In this document: positions 8,048 to 17,503 of the stretch, piece after piece
Position numbering within the stretch: position 1 is the first letter of the stretch
Layout: each line of letters opens with the position of its first letter
NCBI RefSeq assembly: GCF_025837095.1
Contig: NZ_CP107551.1
Coordinates: 1,408,352 to 1,472,351, forward strand
Direction of reading: 5' to 3'
DNA length: 64,000 nt
Source of the DNA: Rhodococcus sp. Z13
Lineage (GTDB): Bacteria > Actinomycetota > Actinomycetes > Mycobacteriales > Mycobacteriaceae
Program-made: the position numbers and the translations under genes
The notes under the pieces: model-generated
Seen by the model: only the letters and a program-made list of their open reading frames with translations
Database searches by the model: none
What the model was told of the DNA's origin: nothing

Positions 8048-11000
8048 GTGGATTCGAGGGAGAACGATCCTGAACTGAAGGATCGCGTCCAACGTCTGTT
8101 GACCTTCTTGTCCGAACTCGTCAAAGCTCGTAGTGCGCCGGTCCGGCTTCTGGAGAAGCACAGAGGCACGTTCTCGCTCGACGAGGGGAATGTTGCTATC
8201 GGCCTGCGTACGGACGCAGCAGCCGGTGACATCGTGCTCAAGGCGCGACGGGTCCACCTCGAAGAGCCTCCGCTGCCCCCCGAGCGGATTGCGTCGTGGG
8301 TGCGTGGCGACATCGGCGACTCGAACGCAGAGCCCACCCTCGCTCCGGATGCTCCGGCGCCCGGTGACTTCGACGCATGGCTGCAGCAATGGCGTGCCTG
8401 GGCCGCCGTCGATCGGGAACGGCGCCCGGCCTGGCGCCTCTACACGTTCCTTCAGCGAGCGATGCTGGACCTGGAAGCCCAGCCGGAGTCGCTCGAGCTG
8501 GTGGTCGCCTCGGGTTTGCTCCAGATGTCCGCGGACGTCGCCGGCGAGCCGGTTCGGACGCACCTCATCACTCAGTCTGCGCTGGTCGAGCGGGACGCTG
8601 CATCCGGCGACCTGCTGGTTCGCCTCGATCCGGAAGCCGGTCCCGCACTCGAGGACACACAGCTGCTCACCGGGCTCACGGTGTTCGATCCGTCCGGTAC
8701 CCGTACCCTGCACGAATCCCTCGCAGCCAGGGTGAGCTCGCCGGTGGATCCGGCGGCCAAGGTCTTCCTCAAAGATTGGGCGGATCGAGCTCTCACCACC
8801 GGCCTCGAGGTCGTCGAGCACGTGGAGGAGGCGCAGTCCACGGATCGCGTTCTTACGCCGGCTCCGGCGTTGGTGCTGCGCAAGCGTGGTGCGTATGCGC
8901 TGATCGAGTACTACGACCGCATGACCGCTGCTGCCACGGACGACACGACCCCGGTGCCTCTGGGGCTTGCGCAGCTGGTGGAGGCGATCGAACCCAAGGA
9001 CCGTGTCGCCTGGCTCGATCGCACCGGATCGTCGTCGGCGTTGCTGGCCGAGGATCCTCTCTTCCCGCTGCCCGCAAACCAGGAACAGCGCGACATCATC
9101 GATCGTCTCGCCGGCGACAGTGGCGTCGTGGTGGAGGGGCCGCCCGGCACGGGCAAGACCCACACCATCGCCAACCTCGTGTCGGCGCTGCTCGCCCGCG
9201 GCCAGCGGGTGTTGGTCACCAGCGAGAAGGCGCAGGCGCTGCGAGTGCTCCGCGACAAGCTGCCCGCTGAGCTCCAGGAACTGTGTGTCTCGGTGACCGA
9301 CGTAGCCAAGGGCGGCTCCGCCGAGCTCAATCGCAGTGTCAGTGAGATCGCCACGCGGAAGGCCCAGTTCGACCCGCGGCGGACCACCGACCGGATCGCT
9401 GACGTCGCACGGCAGAGGGATGCCGCGCTGAGCCGCCGCGCGACTCTGACGGAGCGGCTCCGTCAGTTCCGCGTAGCCGAGACCGCGACGCACACGATCG
9501 CTCCGGGCTACGCGGGGACCCCGGCGGAGATCGTCCGGAAGGTCGCGGCACAGCGGGCCAACCACGACTGGTTGCGTGGACCCCTCCATACCGAGGAGCC
9601 ACCGCTCACCCACGAGGAGTTCCGGACCCTTCTCGCCCTCACGGAGCGATCCCGTCCGGGGCGCGCCACCCGGCGGCAACAGCACTTCCCGGACTTGGGG
9701 CTGCCCGAACTCTCCGAACTCGAGCAGGCGTGCGCAGCCGTCCACAATGCCCCCCGGCCGGACGGTGTGTCCTCTGCGGGTCTCCTGCGGATGCTGGACG
9801 GCGCCACCCCACAGACCCTCGAGTGGATCCGTGAGCGGTGCGACGACCTGCACCGTGCCCTGATCGACGTCGACCGGCTCGACCCCGCCTATCGGAGCCT
9901 TGGGGACGCGGTCCTTTCCGGCCGTATCGACTACCTCTGGGACAAGACCGTCCACATACGTGAACTGGTCACCACTGCATACAACGCGGACATGTTCCTG
10001 GGTACTACGACGGTCGTGGAGCCCCCCGTCGTCGGCCGGGCGGCTCTGCACGCATACGACGCTCTCGCCAGGGCGCTCGAAAACGGCGAGGTCTGGCGCA
10101 GCGGACTCGGCAGGTTCCGCCGGAGCAACGAGCAGACGGCGGTCGAAGCATTGGGGCCCGTCGCCACTGTCGACGGGGTGCCGGCAACCACGGCCCCGGT
10201 GGCCCGGGCCGTGGCCGAACATCTGCGCGCGCTCGATGCCATCCACTCCGTGTCAGCGATCCTCCGTGATCTCGGGGTGAACCTCGATACATCGGGATCG
10301 CGCAGCCAGATGATCGGCGAGGCGTCCCGAGCTGCTCAGGCACGCGACCTAGTGGAGAATCTGATCGCACGCGTCCGGGACGTGGAGCAGGCGCTCCAGC
10401 AGGTCAGCCCAGGTGCGCCGCGTATCGCAAGCCTGGACCAGGCCCGCTCGGTGGCTACGGCAGCACAGGCGCTTGCCATGGCCGGCCACGCGGAGGCCAA
10501 TCGGTCCTGGCTGGCGGAGGTTGCCTCTCAGGTTCGTGCTCGGCTGACCCACGGGGTTCCTCCGGAAGGACTCGTCCTGGTTCGAGCTCTCGAATCGGCC
10601 GAGTTCAACCGGATCCGAGTGGCGGTCGATTCCTGGGGTGCAGCTGTCCGGGAAACCCAGGAAGAACTACATCTCGCCTCGCTGCAGACCCGGTTGACCG
10701 ACGCGGCTCCGGTATTGGCCCAGGAGATCGCCGAAACGCCCAGTTCGGCAGAGTGGTCCGTCCGTCTGGACTACATCGATCAGGCATGGGCATGGCGGCG
10801 CGCCTACGACTGGGTGCAGGCGGCGGGGCACTCCGACGAGCAGAATCTCGATCGCGAACTCGACGGGGTCGAGAAGGACATCGCTCGGCTCACTGCGCAG
10901 CTGGCCGCTGAGAGGGCATGGCACGCCTGCCTCGAACGAACCACTGCCGAACAGGTTCAGGCGCTCCAGACCTATCGAGACCATGTCGCCAGCATCGGCA

Positions 11001-13435
11001 AGGGGACCGGCAAGTATGCCGAGCGCTTCCGTGCCGGCGCCCGTGAAGCGATGCAGGTGGCCCAGGAAGCCGTCCCGGCCTGGGTGATGCCGTTGCAGCA
11101 GGTGCTCTCGTCGATCCCACCGAAGCAGAACTCGTTCGACGTCGTCATCGTCGACGAGGCAAGCCAGGCGGACATCAGCAGCCTGTTCCTGCTCTGGCTC
11201 GCCCCGCGGGTGATCGTGGTGGGCGACGACAAGCAGTGTGCGCCGAGCGATGTGTCGTCGGGCGCTCTCGAGGGCGTGTTCACACGGCTCGATTCCTACC
11301 TGCCCGATATCCCGAAATACCTGCGCGACAGCTTCACACCGCGCTCTAGCGTATTCTCGCTGCTCCGCTCGAGGTTCGGCAGTGTCATTCGTCTGCGTGA
11401 GCACTTTCGGTGCATGCCCGAGATCATCAACTGGTCCAGCGGGCAGTTCTACTCCGATGCGCCCTTGGTTCCCGTACGCCAGTTCGGCGCCGACCGTCTC
11501 CCGCCGCTGCGGACCACCTACGTTGAAGGCGGTGTGGTCACAGGCCGGAATGCCACCCTGGTGAACCGCGTCGAAGCCCGCGCGATCGCCGACACCATCC
11601 AGCGGTGCCTGTCCGACAAGGACTACGACGGGAAAACCTTCGGCGTTGTAGTGCTGCAAGGGCAGTCGCAAGTCGACGTCATCACGAACGAGCTGCTCGA
11701 CCGGTTGACTCCCGATCAGTGGGAGGAGCGTCGGCTTCGTGTCGGGACCCCACCGGACTTCCAGGGGGACGAGCGCCATGTGGTGTTCCTGTCCATGGTC
11801 GTGGCACCGGAGCAGAACATCTCGGCGATGACGAAGACCGAGTACCAACGCCGCTTCAATGTTGCGGCGTCGCGAGCCCAGGACCAGATGTGGTTGTTCC
11901 ACTCGCGCACCGCCGACTCGCTGAGGTCAACCGATCTGCGGCACTCACTGCTCACCTACATGCAGTCCACTTCGCCTGCACCAGCAGACCCCATGCCGGA
12001 AGGCGTGCAGCGCGACGAGCGTCACGAGGCGTTCGACAGCCTCTTCGAACAGCGGGTGTTCCTCGATATCAAGGCACGCGGCTACCACGTGAACCCGCAG
12101 GTCGAAGCCAACGGGCGACGTATCGATCTGGTGATCACCGGAGCGTCCGGCAAGCTGGCCGTGGAGTGCGACGGAGACCACTGGCATTCCAGCCCGGAGC
12201 AACAACGAGCCGACCTCGAGCGGGAACGTGAACTGCAGCGTTGCGGCTGGAAGTTCTGGCGCATCCGCGAGTCCGAGTACTACCTCGACCCGGTCGGCTC
12301 GATGCAGGGACTGTGGGAGGAGCTGGACCAGCGCGGTATCAAACCGCATGTCGTCGGAGTTTCCGATGTCGTAGCCGCTCCCGCTGAGAGTTGGGAGCCT
12401 GTCGACCTTATCGACGACGACTCTCCGGTGGAGGATGTCGTCGACTCCACCGAGATTCCGATCGTCCAGCCGGAACCAGCCGTAGCCGAGGTGCCGCCGG
12501 TCTCGCACCCGATTCCTGACCCGGTCGAGGAAACTGACACCGCAGACGATGCGCCGGTTGTGCCCGATCCGCAGCCGGCGGTCCTGCCCGGCGCAGCGGC
12601 CACGCTGCCGTCCACGGAAGCATCGGTGAAACAGGAGGGGACCGGAGACAAACATGCCCTTACACTCCAAGATTCGATCGTCCAGGAACTGCGGGTCGAG
12701 GCACTTCCGGTTCGGATCCTTTCGGGGCGTCTGGGCGAGCACTGGCGAACGATTCAATCCGAGCTCGATCGCCTTCGGATCGACGGTCTTGTCGAGGAGA
12801 TCACCGATTACGGCAAGCTGACCCATTACCGGCTTCTCGGCGAAGCGTTCCCGGAGGAAGCCGTCGAGGTATCGGAGGATCTCCGATCCGCCGGTGATGT
12901 CGGCTGGTCGCCTGTACAAGAGCCGGAGGTGGCCGGTGGATGGCAGGTCATGCCTCTGGAAGCCGTGGAGACGCTTCCTCCGAGCCTGGGGTCGCGCATC
13001 ATCGAGCGTCTCACGTCCGGGCCGGTTTCCCTCGCGGACCTCGAATACAGGCTGAACGAGCCACGGGATCGCATCGAAGCGGTGATGGGGGAGCTCATCG
13101 CTCAGGGCCGGGCCAAGTGGATGCCCGAACGAGGACCTCGCGTGTACGGGCTGGCGGACGAGGGTTCTTCTCCGGCTGAACCCGGCGTACTCGCGCAGCC
13201 ATCGGCGCGTGACACGATCACTGTCGCAGACCTCCCGCCGGCTCACGCTGACTCCGTCACCGAAGTCCTTCTGGCGGCTGCCGGCCGTGCGCCCTTGTCG
13301 CTGGAACGAGCCAGAAAGCTGACCCGGATCGGCGATGAGCATCTCCTGGTCATCCTCACGAACCTGGAATCGGAGGGGCGATTGCTCAAGAGTTCCGGCG
13401 ATGCGGGCATCACGTGGACAAGGGTGGGACGATGA
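8048..13435 (+). CDS. Large SF1 helicase fused to a Vsr/DUF559-like nuclease and C-terminal winged helices
   Basis: The protein is about 1795 residues. An N-terminal region of unknown fold precedes the Walker A motif EGPPGTGKTHTIANL (about residue 363). A long helical insertion follows, then the Walker B motif VIVDEASQADISSLFLLWL (about 1035), VIVVGDDKQCAPSDVSSG, SVIRLREHFRCMPEIINWS and RFNVAASRAQDQMWLFHS: an SF1 (COG1112-type) helicase. After it lies a Vsr/DUF559 PD-(D/E)XK-like nuclease (about 1345-1415; GRRIDLVITG, LAVECDGDHWHSS, CGWKFWRIRESEYY). An acidic linker and two or three winged-helix-like repeats (PVRILSGRLGEHWRTIQSEL; PVSLADLEYRLNEPRDRI) end it. Start is GTG 8048, ten bases after AGGAG; GTG 8042 is possible. 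The next gene overlaps by 4 bp, so translation is probably coupled. It is a likely defence effector acting on DNA; substrate unknown. Confidence 0.85.
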   Translation: MDSRENDPELKDRVQRLLTFLSELVKARSAPVRLLEKHRGTFSLDEGNVAIGLRTDAAAGDIVLKARRVHLEEPPLPPERIASWVRGDIGDSNAEPTLAPDAPAPGDFDAWLQQWRAWAAVDRERRPAWRLYTFLQRAMLDLEAQPESLELVVASGLLQMSADVAGEPVRTHLITQSALVERDAASGDLLVRLDPEAGPALEDTQLLTGLTVFDPSGTRTLHESLAARVSSPVDPAAKVFLKDWADRALTTGLEVVEHVEEAQSTDRVLTPAPALVLRKRGAYALIEYYDRMTAAATDDTTPVPLGLAQLVEAIEPKDRVAWLDRTGSSSALLAEDPLFPLPANQEQRDIIDRLAGDSGVVVEGPPGTGKTHTIANLVSALLARGQRVLVTSEKAQALRVLRDKLPAELQELCVSVTDVAKGGSAELNRSVSEIATRKAQFDPRRTTDRIADVARQRDAALSRRATLTERLRQFRVAETATHTIAPGYAGTPAEIVRKVAAQRANHDWLRGPLHTEEPPLTHEEFRTLLALTERSRPGRATRRQQHFPDLGLPELSELEQACAAVHNAPRPDGVSSAGLLRMLDGATPQTLEWIRERCDDLHRALIDVDRLDPAYRSLGDAVLSGRIDYLWDKTVHIRELVTTAYNADMFLGTTTVVEPPVVGRAALHAYDALARALENGEVWRSGLGRFRRSNEQTAVEALGPVATVDGVPATTAPVARAVAEHLRALDAIHSVSAILRDLGVNLDTSGSRSQMIGEASRAAQARDLVENLIARVRDVEQALQQVSPGAPRIASLDQARSVATAAQALAMAGHAEANRSWLAEVASQVRARLTHGVPPEGLVLVRALESAEFNRIRVAVDSWGAAVRETQEELHLASLQTRLTDAAPVLAQEIAETPSSAEWSVRLDYIDQAWAWRRAYDWVQAAGHSDEQNLDRELDGVEKDIARLTAQLAAERAWHACLERTTAEQVQALQTYRDHVASIGKGTGKYAERFRAGAREAMQVAQEAVPAWVMPLQQVLSSIPPKQNSFDVVIVDEASQADISSLFLLWLAPRVIVVGDDKQCAPSDVSSGALEGVFTRLDSYLPDIPKYLRDSFTPRSSVFSLLRSRFGSVIRLREHFRCMPEIINWSSGQFYSDAPLVPVRQFGADRLPPLRTTYVEGGVVTGRNATLVNRVEARAIADTIQRCLSDKDYDGKTFGVVVLQGQSQVDVITNELLDRLTPDQWEERRLRVGTPPDFQGDERHVVFLSMVVAPEQNISAMTKTEYQRRFNVAASRAQDQMWLFHSRTADSLRSTDLRHSLLTYMQSTSPAPADPMPEGVQRDERHEAFDSLFEQRVFLDIKARGYHVNPQVEANGRRIDLVITGASGKLAVECDGDHWHSSPEQQRADLERERELQRCGWKFWRIRESEYYLDPVGSMQGLWEELDQRGIKPHVVGVSDVVAAPAESWEPVDLIDDDSPVEDVVDSTEIPIVQPEPAVAEVPPVSHPIPDPVEETDTADDAPVVPDPQPAVLPGAAATLPSTEASVKQEGTGDKHALTLQDSIVQELRVEALPVRILSGRLGEHWRTIQSELDRLRIDGLVEEITDYGKLTHYRLLGEAFPEEAVEVSEDLRSAGDVGWSPVQEPEVAGGWQVMPLEAVETLPPSLGSRIIERLTSGPVSLADLEYRLNEPRDRIEAVMGELIAQGRAKWMPERGPRVYGLADEGSSPAEPGVLAQPSARDTITVADLPPAHADSVTEVLLAAAGRAPLSLERARKLTRIGDEHLLVILTNLESEGRLLKSSGDAGITWTRVGR

Positions 13436-15195
13436 CTGCGATCGCTCTCGCCGGGCCGCCGTTGCGGGACTGGCAGCGGGAAGCATTCGAAGCCTGGGTG
13501 GCTGCGGATCGAAGTGCCGTCGTCGAAGCGGTGACCGGTACCGGAAAAACGACGCTGGGTATAGCTGCGGCCGCGGACGCGATTGCTCGCGATATGAACG
13601 TGCTGGTCGTGGTGCCGGGTATCGAATTGCTCGATCAGTGGTACCGGGCGATCCGGCGTGTCCTCCCCGACATCCCGATCGGGCGTAGGGGTGGTGGCTT
13701 CACCGATACCTTCCGGGGAAATAGGATTCTTGTCAGCACCGTGCAATCGGCGATCAGCCGGTCCGCGCCGAGGGCCGTCCGCTCGACACTGCTCGTCGCG
13801 GATGAGGTACACCGATACGGTGCGCTCACCTTCTCCCGTCTGCTGACGGATTCCTTTGTTGAAAGGATCGGCCTGACCGCCACATTCGAACGGTCGGACG
13901 ACGGCGTCGAGCGGCACTTGCTGCCGTACTTCCGGACGGTGATCGACGGCTGCGACTACAAGCGTGGTCATGCCGACGGGATACTGGCGCCGGTGCGGGT
14001 CATGCTCGTCGCAGTGCCGTTCGATGAGATCGAAGCAGCCGAGTATCAGGAATACGACGAGGTTGCGCGGCAGCTCCGCGGCGACCTCATCGAGAAGTTC
14101 GGATGTGCCGGCGAGCCGTTCGGCGACTTCATGCGCGACGTCCAGTTGCTGAGCGGTGGGGAGAGCGCCGAGAGCGCAACGTGGGTTGCACGCAAGTACC
14201 TGTACGCCTTCTCGAAGCGCCGGGCTCTGCTGGCCGAATGCCGTGGGAAGCTCGAAGCGCTCCGAGACCTCGGATCAGTACTCAAGGAAAGCGGGCGGGC
14301 GCTAACTTTTTCGGAGACCAAGGACTCCTCGCGTGCCGCCGCCGAGGTACTTCTCCAGGAGGGAGTTCTCGCTGCACCGTTCACCAGTGATCTGAGCCGT
14401 TCGGATCGGGCGCGGCTTCTCACCGAGTTCAAGAACGGTCGGCTGACAACTCTAGTCGCTCCGAAAGTGCTCGATGAAGGCGTCGATGTCCCGGAGGCCG
14501 ATGTAGGGATCATCCTGGCCAGCAGCAAGAGCCGCCGCCAGATGATTCAGCGCATGGGCAGAATCATCCGTCCGAAGAGCGACGGACGTCCGGCCTCGTT
14601 CCTCGTGATGTTCGCGGCGAACAGCTCGGAGGACCCGAGCAACGGTGCGCACGGTACTTTCCTCGATCAGCTCACCGGGATCGCATCGGAAGTCGTGACC
14701 GTCGGCCCGGACGAAGCACCGGATTTGCTGCGGAAGTGGATGCGGGCCGAATCGGATGCGGTCGACGAGACTTCTCCGCCGACCGAGCCGCCTCATGCGT
14801 CGGAATCGGGTACCGAGGCTGTACCCGTCGATGAGGTCGTAACTATTGCGCAACGGCTCATCGAGGACGATGCCCCAGAGGACGACTTCGGCTCAGGTAG
14901 CGAGAACGCCGAAATCGGCCGTGTCCTCCTTGCAGTGGGGGAGTACGGGACGGATGACGATTTCGATATCGTTCTCGCCTGCCTGTCGATTCTCGAGCCG
15001 CGTCAGGTATCCGTTTTGGTCATGCGATACGGGCTGGACGGTCAGCAGCCCAGGCGCCAGGCGAAGGTCGGTGCACGATTGGGAATCTCTGCACGGCAAG
15101 TGAACAGGATCGAACGAACGGCGATCGAGTATCTCGGTGACACTGTCGCAAGGGAACTTCTCTCGGACGTGATGGCACGGATGGAGAGCGCGTAG
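13432..15195 (+). CDS. SF2 DEAD/DEAH helicase with C-terminal sigma-70 region 4-like HTH
   Basis: The 587-residue protein starts at ATG 13432, overlapping the helicase-nuclease stop (ATGA). It has the SF2 motifs DWQREAFEAW (Q-like), VTGTGKTTL (34-42), VADEVHRYG (DEVH, about 124), IGLTATFERSD, SETKDSSRAAAEVL and QMIQRMGRIIRPKSDGR (motif VI), as in type I/III restriction-like helicases. After an acidic linker the last 70 residues contain LEPRQVSVLVMRYGLDGQQ and LGISARQVNRIERTAIEYL (about 520-570). That matches sigma-70 region 4, a promoter -35-binding helix-turn-helix, not a usual helicase appendage. It probably translocates duplex DNA, with the HTH as a DNA-contact or recruitment module. It is translationally coupled on both sides. 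Confidence 0.87.
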   Translation: MTAIALAGPPLRDWQREAFEAWVAADRSAVVEAVTGTGKTTLGIAAAADAIARDMNVLVVVPGIELLDQWYRAIRRVLPDIPIGRRGGGFTDTFRGNRILVSTVQSAISRSAPRAVRSTLLVADEVHRYGALTFSRLLTDSFVERIGLTATFERSDDGVERHLLPYFRTVIDGCDYKRGHADGILAPVRVMLVAVPFDEIEAAEYQEYDEVARQLRGDLIEKFGCAGEPFGDFMRDVQLLSGGESAESATWVARKYLYAFSKRRALLAECRGKLEALRDLGSVLKESGRALTFSETKDSSRAAAEVLLQEGVLAAPFTSDLSRSDRARLLTEFKNGRLTTLVAPKVLDEGVDVPEADVGIILASSKSRRQMIQRMGRIIRPKSDGRPASFLVMFAANSSEDPSNGAHGTFLDQLTGIASEVVTVGPDEAPDLLRKWMRAESDAVDETSPPTEPPHASESGTEAVPVDEVVTIAQRLIEDDAPEDDFGSGSENAEIGRVLLAVGEYGTDDDFDIVLACLSILEPRQVSVLVMRYGLDGQQPRRQAKVGARLGISARQVNRIERTAIEYLGDTVARELLSDVMARMESA

Positions 15196-16409
15196 TGGCT
15201 CAGTGGTTCGAAGGGTTCGACGGGCAGTTCGTACTCGACGACGACTATGTCTGGATAGTCCGCCAAGGTATTCCCGCCACCCTTCTTCCAGGAAACCCGG
15301 GCAGCCCGCTCAGGGCATTACGCAGCGATGTCGTCGGAACAGAGTTCAGGCCGGCGACCGAGTCCGGATTGGGTTTCCTTCGTATCCGGCTGGCGCTCGG
15401 TTCGAAAACGGCAGCTGCCCTCGCAGGACAAGATGTCGTTCGCTTCTCAGCCGTGAGCAACGACCGCTTTTCGGCGCTCAACCTGCTGCTGGGCGGGAGT
15501 TCGGAACCGGCTACCGAGACAATGGCTGTGGGAGATCAGCTCCGTGCAGCCCTGGACGGCTTCGATGGAATTGCAACTCGGGCAGAGCTGGCAGAGGTTC
15601 TGGGTGCAGAGCCGGATGTCCTGCACGCACATGAAGGCGTCACCTGGAACTCGGTGGGGACGCTTTGGGTGGCTGCCGGCGGAACCGGTGATGAAACACC
15701 TGACGGACGCCTGGAACGGATCCGGGCACTTGATGCTCTGACTCGGCGCCTGCCGGCGAACTCAGGAATCAAGGCCCTGCAGAACGCTGTGAAGAGCACC
15801 TCGCTCGAGTATCTGGATGCTCAGCGGATCGGCACTTTGTGGGAAGCCGTCATGTCGGAAGCTTTGCCCGATGTAATTTCGGTTGCCGATCAGACTGATA
15901 GTCCACCAGCGTCCCAGCGAGAACTTACGGTGGCGGCCCCACCCAAGGGTAAGACTTCACGACGTCCGCGGACACGAGTCTGGAACAAGTGGGATCGTCA
16001 GGATTCGATGCGGAGGTCTCTACGCGATCCGAAACCGTACGTAGATGCTGATGCTCGCACCGATGCTGCGAATAATTCAATGGTGGCGGATACGGAAGCT
16101 GTACCCCAACGACAATCGACACGTCGGATCAATGCGCTGAGTGGGAAGAGGGTTCGGGTGTTTCTCGATTGCGAGGGGCATCGAGTCAAGGCTCTGTTCG
16201 ACCCTGACACACAAGCAATGGAAGTGACGGTGGCGCCAATTCGCGTACTGCTCGGCGCGACCTATCCGGATCCGAATTCTGCTGCCAAGGCTGTGGTTTC
16301 CACATTCAGACTGGGTGACGACGGGCCATTCGACGGGTGGGAGTTATGGCGCGTTGACGATGCCAGTATGAAGTCCCTCGGAGAGTCTGTGAATAAGTCG
16401 TCCACCTAG
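15195..16409 (+). CDS. Uncharacterised restriction-cassette protein with RAMA-like C-terminus
   Basis: A GTG at 15195 overlaps the last base of the preceding TAG, giving a 404-residue protein. The first 240 residues (MAQWFEGFDGQFVLDDDYVW; LGFLRIRLALGSKTAAALAG) are not recognised. A basic linker follows (PPKGKTSRRPRTRVWNK). The final 85 residues (about 315-400) run KRVRVFLDCEGHRVKALF ... LLGATYPDPNSAAKAVVSTF ... FDGWELWRVDD. The pattern of a small beta domain, then 'x-P-x-S-A-A-x-A-V', then 'G-W-x-x-W-x-V' is that of RAMA domains, found with restriction enzymes and adenine methylases and thought to bind modified or specific DNA. This is a by-eye assignment. Its place between a helicase and an HNH nuclease suits a target-recognition subunit. 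Confidence 0.7.
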   Translation: MAQWFEGFDGQFVLDDDYVWIVRQGIPATLLPGNPGSPLRALRSDVVGTEFRPATESGLGFLRIRLALGSKTAAALAGQDVVRFSAVSNDRFSALNLLLGGSSEPATETMAVGDQLRAALDGFDGIATRAELAEVLGAEPDVLHAHEGVTWNSVGTLWVAAGGTGDETPDGRLERIRALDALTRRLPANSGIKALQNAVKSTSLEYLDAQRIGTLWEAVMSEALPDVISVADQTDSPPASQRELTVAAPPKGKTSRRPRTRVWNKWDRQDSMRRSLRDPKPYVDADARTDAANNSMVADTEAVPQRQSTRRINALSGKRVRVFLDCEGHRVKALFDPDTQAMEVTVAPIRVLLGATYPDPNSAAKAVVSTFRLGDDGPFDGWELWRVDDASMKSLGESVNKSST

Positions 16410-16486
16410 AAGTGCTTCAATAGAGACTCTCTACCTCGGTATCGCCTTGTGACGGTCCGCGGTGGAACTGGTGAGCAGGAGGACTT

Positions 16487-17413
16487 GTGGCAGGCAGTTC
16501 TTGGGATGGAGACGGTTTCGATGCTCGTCTCCGTCGAGAGGCAATGAGATGGCTGTCAGTGCGCACGAATGATGGCCTGGAACCGATCAGTCGCCAGGAC
16601 CTTCTCGACTTCTCGATCGATGGAAAAATGTTTCGGCTGATGGATCCGACCCGGGGAATCCGCAAGCCGAAGGAACTCTCGTCTGCCCTGTCCATCAGTA
16701 CTACGTATAGGGCTCCCGGCGCGAAGCGTCCTTACGAGGATCAGGTGGGTCCTGACGGGCTCCTGCGTTATAAGTGGTCGGGATTCGACCCCGAGAACAT
16801 GGACAATCGTGGGCTGCGTACTGCTATGAACGAGGGTGTCCCGCTGATCTGGTTCTATGGGGTTGGCCCTAGCCTCTTCCAGCCGATCTATCCAGTCTTC
16901 ATTGTTGGAGAGGAGCCAGACGAGCACCAATTCGTCATCGCTACTGAAGTCGCACGTGACCTGCACCGCCCTGATTCGGAGGCCGAAGCGCAGATCCGCA
17001 GATATGTTCTTGCGGAAACGAAGCGGCGACTTCATCAGCCGGTATTTCGTGCGACCGTTATGCGGGCATATGAAACTCGCTGTGCAGTATGCGCGCTTGG
17101 GCACGGTGAACTCCTTGATGCAGCGCATATTGTTCCGGACTCGGAGGATAGAGGTATTGCATCGGTCACCAACGGTATTGCGTTGTGCAAGATTCACCAC
17201 GCTGCATACGACGTGAAGATCCTCGGAATCACCCCCGACTTAGTTGTGGAGATCCGGAAGGATCTTCTGGATGAAATCGACGGGCCGATGCTTGAGCATG
17301 GTCTGAAAGAACGGCACGGGCAACGGTTGATGGTGGTTCCTGCCGCCCGTAACGAGCGTCCAGATCCGGATCTCCTGGCGCTCAGCTACGAGCGGTTGCG
17401 TTTCGCTGGGTGA
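16487..17413 (+). CDS. HNH restriction endonuclease with putative modified-DNA reader domain (COG3440-type)
   Basis: The 308-residue protein begins at GTG 16487, with GGAGGA upstream. The N-terminal half contains SRQDLLDFSIDGKMFRLMD, LSISTTYRAP, YEDQVGPDGLLRYKWSG, FDPENMDNRGLRTAMNEGVP and FQPIYPVFIVGEEPDEHQF, the layout of predicted restriction endonucleases of COG3440. The C-terminal HNH domain is complete: CAVCALGHGELLDAAHI, then NGIALCKIHHAAYDV, giving two Cys pairs or ligands, the DAAHI general base and the HH metal ligands. It should cut double-stranded DNA. The N-terminal domain probably reads a modification or sequence, by family analogy with McrA-like enzymes. As last gene of the cassette and a neighbour of dndA, it raises the question whether it senses phosphorothioate. 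It converges with dndA. Confidence 0.82.
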   Translation: MAGSSWDGDGFDARLRREAMRWLSVRTNDGLEPISRQDLLDFSIDGKMFRLMDPTRGIRKPKELSSALSISTTYRAPGAKRPYEDQVGPDGLLRYKWSGFDPENMDNRGLRTAMNEGVPLIWFYGVGPSLFQPIYPVFIVGEEPDEHQFVIATEVARDLHRPDSEAEAQIRRYVLAETKRRLHQPVFRATVMRAYETRCAVCALGHGELLDAAHIVPDSEDRGIASVTNGIALCKIHHAAYDVKILGITPDLVVEIRKDLLDEIDGPMLEHGLKERHGQRLMVVPAARNERPDPDLLALSYERLRFAG

Positions 17414-17503
17414 TAGGATTCCGAGTGCAATGCGAATTGCATTTACTTAGGAATATTGAATTTTTCGGAGTCTTGATCAGGGCTTCTCTATTGATTTCCA
17501 AAA
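17414..17503. other. Convergent intergenic gap with weak hairpin
   Basis: The 90-bp AT-richer gap lies between the HNH gene and the 3' end of dndA. It contains a short inverted repeat, TGCAAT-gcga-ATTGCA (17426-17441), followed by TTTACTT. It might act as a bidirectional terminator but is weak. Confidence 0.3.
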
